DNA from: Paenibacillus sp.
Lineage (GTDB): Bacteria; Bacillota; Bacilli; Paenibacillales; Paenibacillaceae
NCBI GenBank assembly: GCA_023512345.1
Contig: JAILZT010000002.1
Span: 124,001-188,000, forward strand
Length of the DNA: 64,000 nt
Reading direction: 5' to 3'
This document shows positions 8,924 through 16,434 of the stretch, piece after piece; positions within the stretch are counted from its first letter, which is position 1, and every line of letters begins with the position of its first letter. The position numbers and the translations under genes are program-made. Under the pieces are notes generated by a model. It was given only the letters and a program-made list of their open reading frames with translations. It did no database searches and was not told where the DNA came from.

Positions 8924-9012
8924 GTGGCAACCGGCTACCAACCACATATTGTAGGTAATATGTGGTACAGGCCCTTGGCTTTGCGTCCCATAGTTTCCTA
9001 TAGTTTGCCTTT
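8924..9012 (-). ncRNA. c-di-GMP-I (GEMM-I) riboswitch aptamer
   Basis: All conserved parts of a GEMM-I aptamer appear in order on the minus strand: GGCAAAC (5' strand of P1), a short stem closed by a GAAA tetraloop (ATAG-GAAA-CTAT), GGGACGCAAAGCC, a second stem-loop (CCACATAT / ATATGTGG), GGTAGCC, and GGTTGCC closing P1. GGGACGCAAAGCC and GGTAGCC form the ligand pocket in the known family. It lies about 90 bases before the giant repeat-protein gene, with a terminator between. A weak promoter candidate (TTTCAT at 9065-9070, 16 bases, TATGAT at 9043-9048) would start RNA just ahead of it. The roughly 340-base gap between the repeat gene and hag holds this switch, its terminator and the hag terminator. 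Confidence 0.93.
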
Positions 9013-9126
9013 TTCACTTGGTTATTCTCTAATATTAACTCTATCATATACTTTTAAACTAGTTATGAAATGGGTCTTTATTCCTATTCGACAAATAAAT
9101 CAGGTGAAGTATAGGTTTTTATGCAT

Positions 9127-9161
9127 AAAAAAAAGAGACCCTAGAAAATCTAAGGTCTCTC
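9127..9161 (-). terminator. Terminator of hag
   Basis: A stem of about 12 bp (AGAGACCTTAGA with TCTAGGGTCTCT) followed by eight T on the minus strand, 15 bases past the flagellin stop. It separates hag from the riboswitch-controlled gene. Confidence 0.9.
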
Positions 9162-9176
9162 TTTGTTTGTCTAAGA

Positions 9177-9995
9177 TTAACGAAGCAATTGCAGTACGCC
9201 TTGTGGCTGTTGGTTAGCTTGAGCAAGCATAGCTTGAGCAGCTTGAGCAAGGATCGAGTTCTTTGTTTGGTTCATCATTTCTTTCGCCATATCCACGTCA
9301 CGAATACGGGATTCAGCCGCAGTCAGGTTTTCGGAAGAAGCGTTCAAGTTGTTGATTGTGTGCTCTAGACGGTTTTGATTAGCTCCAAGTGTCGAGCGGG
9401 TAGTAGATACAGTGTTTATTGCCGCATCCACCAATGCGATATCCGTATCAAATTTAGCTGCAGTTCCGTCAGGTGCTATAGTATTCACAGCCAAACCTGT
9501 AGAACTCATTGCTGTACCCACTGCAATAGTGATTTGCTGTGTTGCATTTGCACCAATTTGCATATTAGCACTTAAAGTACCATCTAATAGTTTTTTACCG
9601 TTAAACTCTGTACGGGTGGAAATTCCATCCAACTCAAGATTCAACTGTGTGATTTCTGCATTGATAGCAGTTTGGTCTTCGGTTTCAAGTGTACCACCGT
9701 TACCACCTTGCACGACTAGTTCACGCATACGTTGAAGTATGGAATGTGTCTCATTCAATGCGCCTTCAGCAGTTTGAATCAAGGAGATAGCGTCTTGTGA
9801 GTTCTTAGAAGCCATGTCCAAACCACGAATTTGTCCACGCATTTTTTCGGAGATGGAAAGACCTGCTGCGTCATCCCCTGCACGGTTGATGCGAAGTCCG
9901 GAAGATAATTTCTCAGTGGACTTGCCAAGAGCCTCGTTATTTACACCCAGTTGACGATGTGTGTTAATTGCTGCGATATTGTGATTAATTCTCAT
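9177..9995 (-). CDS. hag: Flagellin
   Basis: Major filament subunit, 272 residues, close to B. subtilis Hag. The N-terminal D0/D1 region begins MRINHNIAAINTHRQL and contains SSGLRINRAGDDAAGL. The C-terminal D1/D0 region contains ESRIRDVDMAKEMM and ends SILAQAAQAMLAQANQQPQGVLQLLR. The central region (about 140-200) is short, so there is little surface-exposed D2/D3. It is transcribed from its own sigma-D promoter (10090-10116), with a structured leader carrying CsrA-type sites. It is the last gene of the flagellar cluster and has a strong terminator. Confidence 0.98.
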   Translation of the reverse strand: MRINHNIAAINTHRQLGVNNEALGKSTEKLSSGLRINRAGDDAAGLSISEKMRGQIRGLDMASKNSQDAISLIQTAEGALNETHSILQRMRELVVQGGNGGTLETEDQTAINAEITQLNLELDGISTRTEFNGKKLLDGTLSANMQIGANATQQITIAVGTAMSSTGLAVNTIAPDGTAAKFDTDIALVDAAINTVSTTRSTLGANQNRLEHTINNLNASSENLTAAESRIRDVDMAKEMMNQTKNSILAQAAQAMLAQANQQPQGVLQLLR

Positions 9996-10002
9996 TGTTT
10001 AT

Positions 10003-10037
10003 TCCTCCATGAATTTAGTTTGTCCACATCCTTGTGG
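10003..10037 (-). promoter_or_regulatory. Two CsrA-type sites in the hag leader
   Basis: An 11-base match to the CsrA binding consensus (CACAAGGATGT) sits in a small hairpin CCAC-AAGGAT-GTGG (10024-10037), presenting GGA in the loop. A second GGA (CATGGAGG, 10004-10011) overlaps the Shine-Dalgarno sequence. The same two-site layout represses hag translation in B. subtilis. csrA and fliW are just upstream. Confidence 0.75.
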
Positions 10038-10040
10038 TGA

Positions 10041-10080
10041 ACGCTGCCCTTAAGGTCGGCCGCCCCTCGGGAATCAGCGT
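10041..10080 (-). other. Stem-loop in the hag leader
   Basis: A 40-base GC-rich stem-loop closed by ACGCTG/CAGCGT lies between the sigma-D start site and the CsrA sites. It matches no riboswitch I know and may protect the abundant flagellin mRNA. Confidence 0.5.
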
Positions 10081-10089
10081 CTAATATAT

Positions 10090-10116
10090 ATATCGTCCCC
10101 ACTCGGAATTAGTTTA
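10090..10116 (-). promoter_or_regulatory. Sigma-D promoter of hag
   Basis: TAAA (10113-10116), exactly 15 bases, then GACGATAT (10090-10097). Seven of eight -10 bases and all four -35 bases match the sigma-D consensus. Confidence 0.9.
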
Positions 10117-10140
10117 TAGCAATTATTAATATTATTTAAT

Positions 10141-10374
10141 TTATTTTTCTGAGCGCAGCCGGTCTATCAATGCATTCATATTTTCAAGTGCCGGAGTCAC
10201 AGATTCCTTATTCGATTCTTTAATGGATAAATAAACCTCCTGACGAAAAATATCCACATGCTTAGGAGCAGAGATACCTACTTTAACTGTATCACCTTCA
10301 ACACTGAGTATAGTAATCTCAATATCATCCTGTATGATAATGGCTTCTCCTCTTTTTCGTGTAAGTACAAGCAT
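10141..10374 (-). CDS. csrA: Translational regulator CsrA
   Basis: Small dimeric RNA-binding protein that blocks ribosome access at GGA motifs. The 77 residues begin with the invariant MLVLTRKRGEAI and contain VKVGISAPKHVDIFRQEVY, including the family's RNA-binding strand. Start: the ATG at 10374 has GGAGG eight bases upstream and lies one base after the fliW stop, so the two genes are translationally coupled. The tail after residue 55 is longer than in E. coli CsrA, as in Bacillus. The predicted target is the hag leader immediately downstream. Confidence 0.97.
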   Translation of the reverse strand: MLVLTRKRGEAIIIQDDIEITILSVEGDTVKVGISAPKHVDIFRQEVYLSIKESNKESVTPALENMNALIDRLRSEK

Positions 10375-10375
10375 G

Positions 10376-10822
10376 CTACTCGCCTCCCCTCTCAAGTTCG
10401 TTATGGGTTTCTCCCCATAAAAGATGTCTCGATTGATATGCCGATTTATGCAGTACCACTTGTTTACCCATACGAGTATCTGGATTTAATACAACAGGAG
10501 CCAGCAAGTTTAAAGTGGATTGGTCCAACGGGTTTTTAATTGTAACGATAGATCGAATCACTACTGAATCTTTTATTTGCAATTCGTCCATATCGTTCTG
10601 AGGAAGGTCGAATTCATATTGCGGGTAAAAAACAAAAGGGTCCGCTAACAGAAAAGCAAGTTCTGCAGTTTGTAAGGATTGGAGCTGAGCAAATTGTCCT
10701 TCTTCTAGATCAATTAGAGCAAAGTCCAGTTCTTCCTGAAAACCAGGTATTCCCTTAGGGAAATGATACACCTGCTCTTCGCTTATCTCCATAGATCCCC
10801 AGGCTGCTGTTTTAATAAACAT
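10376..10822 (-). CDS. fliW: Flagellar assembly factor FliW
   Basis: Protein antagonist of CsrA. In Bacillus FliW is held by cytoplasmic flagellin, and when flagellin is exported the freed FliW binds CsrA and releases hag mRNA. Family features include YHFPKGIPGFQEELDFALID near the start and the LNLLAPVVLNP strand near the end. About 148 residues from the ATG at 10822, chosen because AGGAG lies 11 bases upstream and the family N-terminus fits; the longer frame to 10879 adds an unlikely 19 residues. Confidence 0.94.
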   Translation of the reverse strand: MFIKTAAWGSMEISEEQVYHFPKGIPGFQEELDFALIDLEEGQFAQLQSLQTAELAFLLADPFVFYPQYEFDLPQNDMDELQIKDSVVIRSIVTIKNPLDQSTLNLLAPVVLNPDTRMGKQVVLHKSAYQSRHLLWGETHNELERGGE

Positions 10823-10904
10823 AGTATACAACACTCCTTCATATTGTGATTTCCTATTAAAAAAGCTATAGACGGCCAATTAGCAACCCATCTATAACTC
10901 TAAT

Positions 10905-11468
10905 TTACAAACTAATATCAATTTCAGGCAGACTAAAACTTATTGAAGGGCTCTGTCTTAGATATACTTCTACGTTGGCAGGTGTATAAGTCACTTCAGG
11001 CTTATGAATATTAACTTGTATATCTACCTTACCCATATTATATTCCATTTCCAGCGGTATCACTTCAATATGGATATCCACGTTATCAAACGAGGCCGGC
11101 CCTCTGGTCTCAGGATAAGAGACTGGCTGCCAATCCTCTCCATATACCTCAGCTATGGAATTCCCAGGTTTATGAGAATTCATCATTCTCTCGCCCTGCT
11201 CCATTCTCTTAGCGATGCCTTGAAGCCAAAGCTGCTCAATGCCTGAATAGATACGTTGGCTCATTTCACTATAGGGTCCTCCGGTGTACGCGGCACGGGC
11301 TTGGGATTGATCGATTGTCATTTCTGGTAATGACTTATCCATACTCCATTCCCCTAGAGTCGATTTAATTTGAAGATCCGCTTTAGGTTGGGTGATAGAC
11401 AAGCTGCTTCTGCTCGTTTCGATACCTATTAACGCAGGTGTTTGACGAATCTGTAAAAGAGGTTGCAC
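10905..11468 (-). CDS. DUF6470 family protein (YviE-like)
   Basis: A 187-residue protein of the DUF6470 family, always found between flgL and fliW and called yviE in Bacillus. Its function is unknown. Visible features are an N-terminal strand region with repeated Q-I-R/S-I-T-Q-P-K-A-D-L-Q-I patterns, a central helix with GIEQLWLQGIAKRMEQGERMM, and a C-terminal strand region (about 130-187) rich in alternating hydrophobic and charged residues. There is no signal peptide. Start is GTG at 11468 with AGGAGGG seven bases upstream. Co-transcription with flagellar genes suggests a part in filament assembly or regulation, but this is inference. Confidence 0.85.
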   Translation of the reverse strand: MQPLLQIRQTPALIGIETSRSSLSITQPKADLQIKSTLGEWSMDKSLPEMTIDQSQARAAYTGGPYSEMSQRIYSGIEQLWLQGIAKRMEQGERMMNSHKPGNSIAEVYGEDWQPVSYPETRGPASFDNVDIHIEVIPLEMEYNMGKVDIQVNIHKPEVTYTPANVEVYLRQSPSISFSLPEIDISL

Positions 11469-11486
11469 GGAATTACCCTCCTCTTA

Positions 11487-12407
11487 TTATCTTATAAAGT
11501 CTACGAGCGAGGATTGAATGATTTTTGATCCAACGGAAAGAGAAGCATTATAAATATTCTCTTGAACCTTGGATTTCATCAATAACTCTGCATAATCTCC
11601 GTCTTCCGTCTTTGATTGAAGATCAGTAAGGTTCACTTCTAGATCACTTAGACGACTCTGCATTAATTCTATCCGATTGGTCTTTGCACCAATGTTAGCT
11701 TGTGTAGTCAGCATTTTATTGGTTCGTGTATCTATGTTAGCCAATTCAGAGGAGATTCCAGAGGTGATACCAGACGCTAAATCACTAGATATTCTATCAA
11801 TGATAGCAAAAATATTATCGGTTTCATTCCCTCCAAAGACTTCATTCCCGGTAATATTGATGGGAAGCTGAACGCTCTCTCCTACTGTATAATTAATAAC
11901 TCCTGTATCTGTTTTAACAAGAGCAGCTCCCGAGGTATCTGGCAATCCATCCATTCCAGTGGGAAAGTTATAAGGCTTCACGTCATACTGCTGACCATTA
12001 AATATATATTTGCCGTTAAACTGGCTGTTCGCAATATCAACAAGCTGAGCCTTCAATTGCTTTACCTCTGAATTTATGCTATCTAAAGCTGACTGGGGAT
12101 TAGTTCCATTAGCACCTTGAACGGTCAACTCCCTTAAACGATGAACAACATCCTCTGTCTGGGACATAACTGTATCATTGAAGTCTAACCAGGAAATCGC
12201 ACTATCAACATTTTCCTGATACTGCTCATTCGCTGACAACTCCGAACGATAACGTAGAGAGTAAGTGATGCCAACTGGATCATCCGAGGGCTTATTAAGC
12301 TTACGGCCTGTAGCTAACTGAAGTTGTGTATCGTTCATAGTACGAGCATTCCGGTTCAAGTTAAGCAATAGCTGTGAATTCATCATATTTGAGGTAACTC
12401 TTAACAT
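11487..12407 (-). CDS. flgL: Flagellar hook-filament junction protein FlgL
   Basis: HAP3, the second hook-associated protein, joining FlgK to the flagellin filament. The 306 residues resemble flagellin at both ends: MLRVTSNMMNSQLLLNLNRN with TGRKLNKPSDDPVG near residue 40, and a C-terminal coiled coil ending in NASLSVGSKIIQSSLVDFIR. The gene follows flgK with a 21-base gap and precedes the DUF6470 gene. Confidence 0.96.
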   Translation of the reverse strand: MLRVTSNMMNSQLLLNLNRNARTMNDTQLQLATGRKLNKPSDDPVGITYSLRYRSELSANEQYQENVDSAISWLDFNDTVMSQTEDVVHRLRELTVQGANGTNPQSALDSINSEVKQLKAQLVDIANSQFNGKYIFNGQQYDVKPYNFPTGMDGLPDTSGAALVKTDTGVINYTVGESVQLPINITGNEVFGGNETDNIFAIIDRISSDLASGITSGISSELANIDTRTNKMLTTQANIGAKTNRIELMQSRLSDLEVNLTDLQSKTEDGDYAELLMKSKVQENIYNASLSVGSKIIQSSLVDFIR

Positions 12408-12428
12408 GTCATTATCCTCCTTCCTATC

Positions 12429-14039
12429 TTATCTGCCTACGACGCCGGTAGAATTAATTAATTTATCTAGTAATTGATCATAAGTTGTCATGAACCGCGC
12501 TGCCGCGCTGTAAGCATGTTGAAATACGAGCATATTGGCCATTTCTTCGTCTAAGGAGACTCCGCTGACAGATTGACGACGTGCGTTTACTTGCTCCACC
12601 AGATAATTGGAGTTTTCAGTCTGACGTGTGGCTTCCTGCGATTGAATACCAAGTTGTCCTACCAGCGATTTGTAAAAGGTGTCAGCACTTGCTGTAATCC
12701 CAGATGACGGAGATTTAAAAGAACCCGTCTGCTGAGTAGCTAACAAGAGTGCTAATGTATTATTGCCTTTAACGACTGCTTCGGCGGTTCCCGTTCCAGT
12801 AGTTCGAAGGGAGGTTGCTAAGAGGTTGCTGTCCTCTGCAATTTCAGCGTTAAGGGTAATATTACCGGCCGTAATTGCAGTCCCATCACCTGTAATTGTG
12901 AATAGAGGCTTACCTGGGTTGAGAGTTCCATCCATCGTATAACCTAGCTGATGAAGCCCATTTAGTCCTTGAACCGTTGTTTTCACATCAGAATTCAAGG
13001 TAGCCCCTTTAGGAAAAGCAGTTCCTGCTGTTATTGTAGCAGTGGACCCGTCTGGATTAGTTACAATGACTTCGTTGGTTAGCACGGTACCCTCTGGAAG
13101 TACAGATCCTTTAGGAAGAGTTACTAGTATATCGCCAGTAGCTATAGTATTGGCTATATTATCGAGCTGTTTCTTATAATCAGCCACATAGTTTTTGCTG
13201 GAAGTGATCATTCCATAGACCTCTCCGGATTTCATATCTCCGGATAAACCGTCGCCATATGCAGAGGTCAAAAAAGCACTATCAGTAGTAGCAGAAACCG
13301 CAAAGCCTTGAACCAGAGGTTGGCTTCCTAATGAAACGTTAAACCCATTTCCCGCTTCAACTACATTGATATTAATAATCTTTGATAGCTTGTCTATGAA
13401 AAGATCGCGTTGATCACGCAGGTCATTAGCTTTGTCGCCCAAGCTCTCAATTCTGAAGATAGATTCGTTAAGATCAGCCACTGATGAAAGGTATGCTTGT
13501 ATTTCTGTGCCTTTAACAGCAATATTCGATGCTAAATCCGTATCCAGATTATCAAGTTGTCTGCTTAGATAGTTTAAAGCGTCCGTCATGGATTCTGTAG
13601 TTTGGACTACAATCTTACGAGCTGTACTGTCTGCAGGATTCTTACTGAGGTCCGACCACGACTTCCAAAAGTTATTCATCACGGTACTTATCCCTGTTTC
13701 AGAAGGCTCTTGAAAGATAGCCTCCAGCTTGTCCAAGGTATCCGATTGAATCGTCCAGTCCCCCATCGCGGAGTTCTCATCGCGGAACTGATTATCCAAA
13801 AAAGATTCTCGGACACGTTCAATAGATCCGAATTCTACACCTGTACCTAACTGGCCTGGTACGGTAGACTTGGTAAGTCCATAGGCTTCAATGGGGCGGG
13901 AAGCTGTCATTTTTACTGTCTGCCGGCTGAACCCTTCTGTATTTGCATTGGCGATGTTGTGTCCGGTCGTACTTAGGGCCGCTGTCTGAGTAAACAAACT
14001 GCGTCTCGCCGTTTCGATTGAGTGAAATGTAGATGTCAT
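12429..14039 (-). CDS. flgK: Flagellar hook-associated protein FlgK
   Basis: HAP1, first junction protein between hook and filament. The N-terminus (STFHSIETARRSLFTQ, then ALSTTGHNIANANTEGFSRQ) is the flagellar rod/hook signature. The C-terminus ends with EEMANMLVFQHAYSAAARFMTTYDQLLDKLINSTG, also typical. The 536-residue length is normal. The central part (about 270-420) is a beta-rich variable insertion. Gene order flgM-flgN-flgK-flgL is as in Bacillus. Confidence 0.97.
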   Translation of the reverse strand: MTSTFHSIETARRSLFTQTAALSTTGHNIANANTEGFSRQTVKMTASRPIEAYGLTKSTVPGQLGTGVEFGSIERVRESFLDNQFRDENSAMGDWTIQSDTLDKLEAIFQEPSETGISTVMNNFWKSWSDLSKNPADSTARKIVVQTTESMTDALNYLSRQLDNLDTDLASNIAVKGTEIQAYLSSVADLNESIFRIESLGDKANDLRDQRDLFIDKLSKIININVVEAGNGFNVSLGSQPLVQGFAVSATTDSAFLTSAYGDGLSGDMKSGEVYGMITSSKNYVADYKKQLDNIANTIATGDILVTLPKGSVLPEGTVLTNEVIVTNPDGSTATITAGTAFPKGATLNSDVKTTVQGLNGLHQLGYTMDGTLNPGKPLFTITGDGTAITAGNITLNAEIAEDSNLLATSLRTTGTGTAEAVVKGNNTLALLLATQQTGSFKSPSSGITASADTFYKSLVGQLGIQSQEATRQTENSNYLVEQVNARRQSVSGVSLDEEMANMLVFQHAYSAAARFMTTYDQLLDKLINSTGVVGR

Positions 14040-14127
14040 GCTTCTTGCTCCCCCTTAAAAGTTGTGCATATGGTAAGTAGAAGCGGCTTCAGTCGTCCTT
14101 GTATGAACGATATCCGATTCTCGAATT

Positions 14128-14628
14128 CTAACCCCGAGCGTCAAACAGCCCTGGCCTACTTATACCACCACTCTTCTCAGACGGATGGTGATAGGTAATT
14201 TCCTGATTGGGTCTTCCAACCAATATATCCAGAGAATAATCTATAAAGGTAAGCGACTGCTCAATCAGCTTCTGATTAAGTTCGTTAGCTTTCTTCAGAC
14301 TTTGTAAAGTATCCGAAAGCTTGCGCTGAATATGCAGCAGACGCGATTTGTCATCAGGGTCAAATACAAGCCTGGACAACTCGGTCAGGTTCAGGTTGAG
14401 GTTGGAACGAATTCCAACTCCCTGCAGAAAGGCATAAGCCGCCTCTGCACGCTGTTCCTCAAGTTGTCCAGTCAGCTTCATTAGTTTGGACTCACGGTTA
14501 AGGATTTCGACGATCCCTTCAACCTTATTGTCCATAATAGCGTCCTTCTTGGTAGCGGCCAGTTCAAGCATTTGCTGATGGGCTTCGTCCAGCCGCTCCA
14601 GAAGTTCAATCAATCTAGTCAATGCCAT
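14128..14628 (-). CDS. flgN: Flagellar chaperone FlgN
   Basis: Export chaperone for the junction proteins FlgK and FlgL, encoded just before flgK (YvyG in Bacillus). About 166 residues, mostly long amphipathic helices (to about residue 140), then a polar tail. Start: ATG at 14628 has AGGTGA eight bases upstream; a GTG at 14640 directly abuts the flgM stop and is the alternative. Identification rests on position, size and helical pattern since the family is divergent. Confidence 0.88.
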   Translation of the reverse strand: MALTRLIELLERLDEAHQQMLELAATKKDAIMDNKVEGIVEILNRESKLMKLTGQLEEQRAEAAYAFLQGVGIRSNLNLNLTELSRLVFDPDDKSRLLHIQRKLSDTLQSLKKANELNQKLIEQSLTFIDYSLDILVGRPNQEITYHHPSEKSGGISRPGLFDARG

Positions 14629-14640
14629 GGATGGTTTCAC

Positions 14641-14928
14641 CTAATTCTCGGAGGATTGCTTGAAGTAAGGGGCGAGTTTCTCTGCGAGCTTGGATGCGTC
14701 AACTTGATAAGTACCTGCGGAAACCTGCTGCTTCAACTCTTCAATCTTGAGTGTACGTTCAGCGTCAACCTTACCGCTGTTCTGTGCCTGCAGCAGCTTC
14801 ATGGCTTCTGTAGAAATTGAAACCTCATCCTTGCGTGTACTCTTCTTCATTTGTTCCTGCCTTTGCGATTCCGCGTTGCGTTGATAAGGATTAATCGCAT
14901 TAATACGTCCGGTCTCGTTAATTTTCAT
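14641..14928 (-). CDS. flgM: Anti-sigma-D factor FlgM
   Basis: FlgM binds and inhibits sigma-D until the hook-basal body is finished. The 95 residues start MKINETGRINAINPYQRN, close to the Bacillus N-terminus. The C-terminal half (about 40-95) holds the sigma-binding helices, with DEVSISTEAMKLLQAQ and the conserved VDAERTLKIEELKQQVSAGTYQVDASKLAEKL stretch. Start: ATG at 14928 with AAGGTGG five bases upstream; a GTG at 14937 lies inside that site and is unlikely. A sigma-D promoter at 14978-15005 predicts autoregulation. Confidence 0.95.
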   Translation of the reverse strand: MKINETGRINAINPYQRNAESQRQEQMKKSTRKDEVSISTEAMKLLQAQNSGKVDAERTLKIEELKQQVSAGTYQVDASKLAEKLAPYFKQSSEN

Positions 14929-14950
14929 AACTTCCACCTTCCTTTTGATA

Positions 14951-14985
14951 TAAAAAAGCCGATAATCATTACTAAGTTTATCGGC
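14951..14985 (-). terminator. Terminator after yvyF, overlapping the flgM promoter
   Basis: Hairpin GCCGATAA ... TTATCGGC (12-base loop) followed by six T on the minus strand, about 50 bases after yvyF. Its 5' arm (14978-14985) is also the -10 element of the sigma-D promoter for flgM. Confidence 0.8.
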
Positions 14986-15005
14986 GTGTGTTGAAACATT
15001 CTTTA
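14978..15005 (-). promoter_or_regulatory. Sigma-D promoter of flgM
   Basis: TAAA (15002-15005), 16-base spacer, GCCGATAA (14978-14985), matching the sigma-D consensus in 11 of 12 positions. Transcription would begin inside the hairpin loop, so sigma-D transcripts lack the 5' arm and escape the terminator. Confidence 0.85.
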
Positions 15006-15033
15006 TAGCTGCAGAGGTTTTTTGCAGAATTTA

Positions 15034-15441
15034 TCAGTCGCGTTGATTATCGATAGCTCTATAAGCGCCACCTGTTGGCTTTTTAACCTCTTTAGCAGAT
15101 TCACTTTCCTTGACAGCAGTAGTGAAATCCTTCCGTAATCGACTTCGGCAATTATCACACATATTTCCATCCCTAATCAATGTTCCACAGATTTCACATG
15201 GATACATCATATTAGGCGCGTTTGCTATGGAAATCCGTCCTTCTCTGATAAAACGGGTAATTTCCCTTATGGATATTTCCGTAGCGTCAGACAGTTCCTG
15301 TATGTTGGTTCCTTTATTCTCACGGAGGTATTTTACGCAAATTTCATACTGATGCTCCAGTTCCTTAACACAGACCTGGCACATATCCATAATATTCTTG
15401 AGATACAACCGGCCGCACCTTGGACAATTGTCTAGATTCAT
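15034..15441 (-). CDS. yvyF: YvyF family flagellar operon protein
   Basis: A 135-residue zinc-ribbon-like protein found between comF and flgM in Bacillota (TIGR03826 flagellar operon family). Two cysteine clusters are visible: CPRCGRLY with CQVC (residues 6-23), and CEICGTLIRDGNMCDNCRSR near 81-100. A helical segment between them (about 45-75) with NIQELSDATEISIREITRFIREGRI looks like a helix-turn-helix, suggesting nucleic-acid binding. The function is not established. Confidence 0.9.
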   Translation of the reverse strand: MNLDNCPRCGRLYLKNIMDMCQVCVKELEHQYEICVKYLRENKGTNIQELSDATEISIREITRFIREGRISIANAPNMMYPCEICGTLIRDGNMCDNCRSRLRKDFTTAVKESESAKEVKKPTGGAYRAIDNQRD

Positions 15442-15546
15442 TTCAAGCAGCCGCTCCTTCCATTACATAATGTACAGCGAATAGACATCTTATGCTCCTA
15501 GATTACATGATTGTAGAAGGTTCGTCTATGGGGCTATAGGTTCCGG

Positions 15547-16434
15547 TTACGAACGCGCCCAGGTCAGGCTATATATTTCAGAACTAAAACTACAGGTTTC
15601 CGTCATATGTCTCACCGATTCAGCACAGGCCCGGATTGTACTTCCCGTAGTATAAATATCGTCCACAATAATAATACGAATAGGGCGTGTTGGCAAAGGA
15701 TCTGTGATTCTATTTAGCCATTGAAAATATCCCTCTTGTAAAGACGAATTGGGGGCAAAAGCATGCTTCATATCAGACAGGCGCTCCGCACGCCCTTTAA
15801 AGCTTTGTTTGCCAGTGTGGTGAGTTCGTATCAGCAGGGGAAGTACCGGAATCCTTGTGCGTCTGGATAACTCGGCTGCAAGCTGCTCAGCCTGATTGAA
15901 CCCTCGTTCAACTAAACGGGACTCACTTACAGGAACAGGTACTAGCAGATCGGCTTTCCAGGAAAGAGCTGAAGCAGACGGACGAAAAGGGAATGCAGAA
16001 ATACAACTTACTGCTTTTCGAAAATAACTTGCCTGCCGGAACTTCTGCTTCACTTTTTCCTTATCCTTTTCTTCTTTAAGTATAAGATATGCCCTTTCTA
16101 ACATTAATCCCAATAGTGGAACATATCGTTCGTCACCACGGTATTTGTACTGGCCCAACCATTCACGCATAACGCTGTTATAAGCCACTGCACTCCTATT
16201 GCACATAATGGGAGAGGTTTCCCGGCCCCGAGTACAGTCTGGACAACCTACATGCCTTCCGCATTTTTGGCAGCGAGGAATTCTTATCCAGGGAATGAGA
16301 GCCTCACAATTCAAGCAAATGGCTGGTGATAGTACAGACTCCTGACCTCTTTTCCCACAGGCTAAGCACCGTGATGAGGAAGTAGTTAGCAGTGAAAGCA
16401 TAGCATTTAACCCTTGTCGGTTAGAAATCCTCAT
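15547..16434 (-). CDS. comFC: ComFC family phosphoribosyltransferase-like protein
   Basis: ComFC/GntX family, used in DNA uptake during transformation with ComFA; the exact reaction is unproven. The N-terminus carries a cysteine-rich zinc finger (CLACGKRG, CLNCEALIPW, CQKCGRHVGCPDC, about residues 23-66). The C-terminal PRTase domain has VPVPVSESRLVERGFNQAEQLA and the PRPP-binding loop IIIVDDIYTTGST (about 252-264). An extra charged stretch near 118-150 makes it longer (295) than B. subtilis ComFC (about 240). It overlaps comFA by four bases. Confidence 0.93.
   Translation of the reverse strand: MRISNRQGLNAMLSLLTTSSSRCLACGKRGQESVLSPAICLNCEALIPWIRIPRCQKCGRHVGCPDCTRGRETSPIMCNRSAVAYNSVMREWLGQYKYRGDERYVPLLGLMLERAYLILKEEKDKEKVKQKFRQASYFRKAVSCISAFPFRPSASALSWKADLLVPVPVSESRLVERGFNQAEQLAAELSRRTRIPVLPLLIRTHHTGKQSFKGRAERLSDMKHAFAPNSSLQEGYFQWLNRITDPLPTRPIRIIIVDDIYTTGSTIRACAESVRHMTETCSFSSEIYSLTWARS

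Noticed and set aside
8902..8931. Promoter-like TTGCCA-N17-TATACC within the riboswitch region
   Set aside because: It falls in the P1 strand of the aptamer and its platform, and the aptamer explains the sequence better.
10041..10080. Possible second riboswitch in the hag leader
   Set aside because: No conserved core of any known family; kept only as a stem-loop.
10376..10395. 20-base overlap of csrA with fliW
   Set aside because: Produced by an upstream in-frame start; with the ATG at 10374 and its Shine-Dalgarno site the genes are separated by one base.
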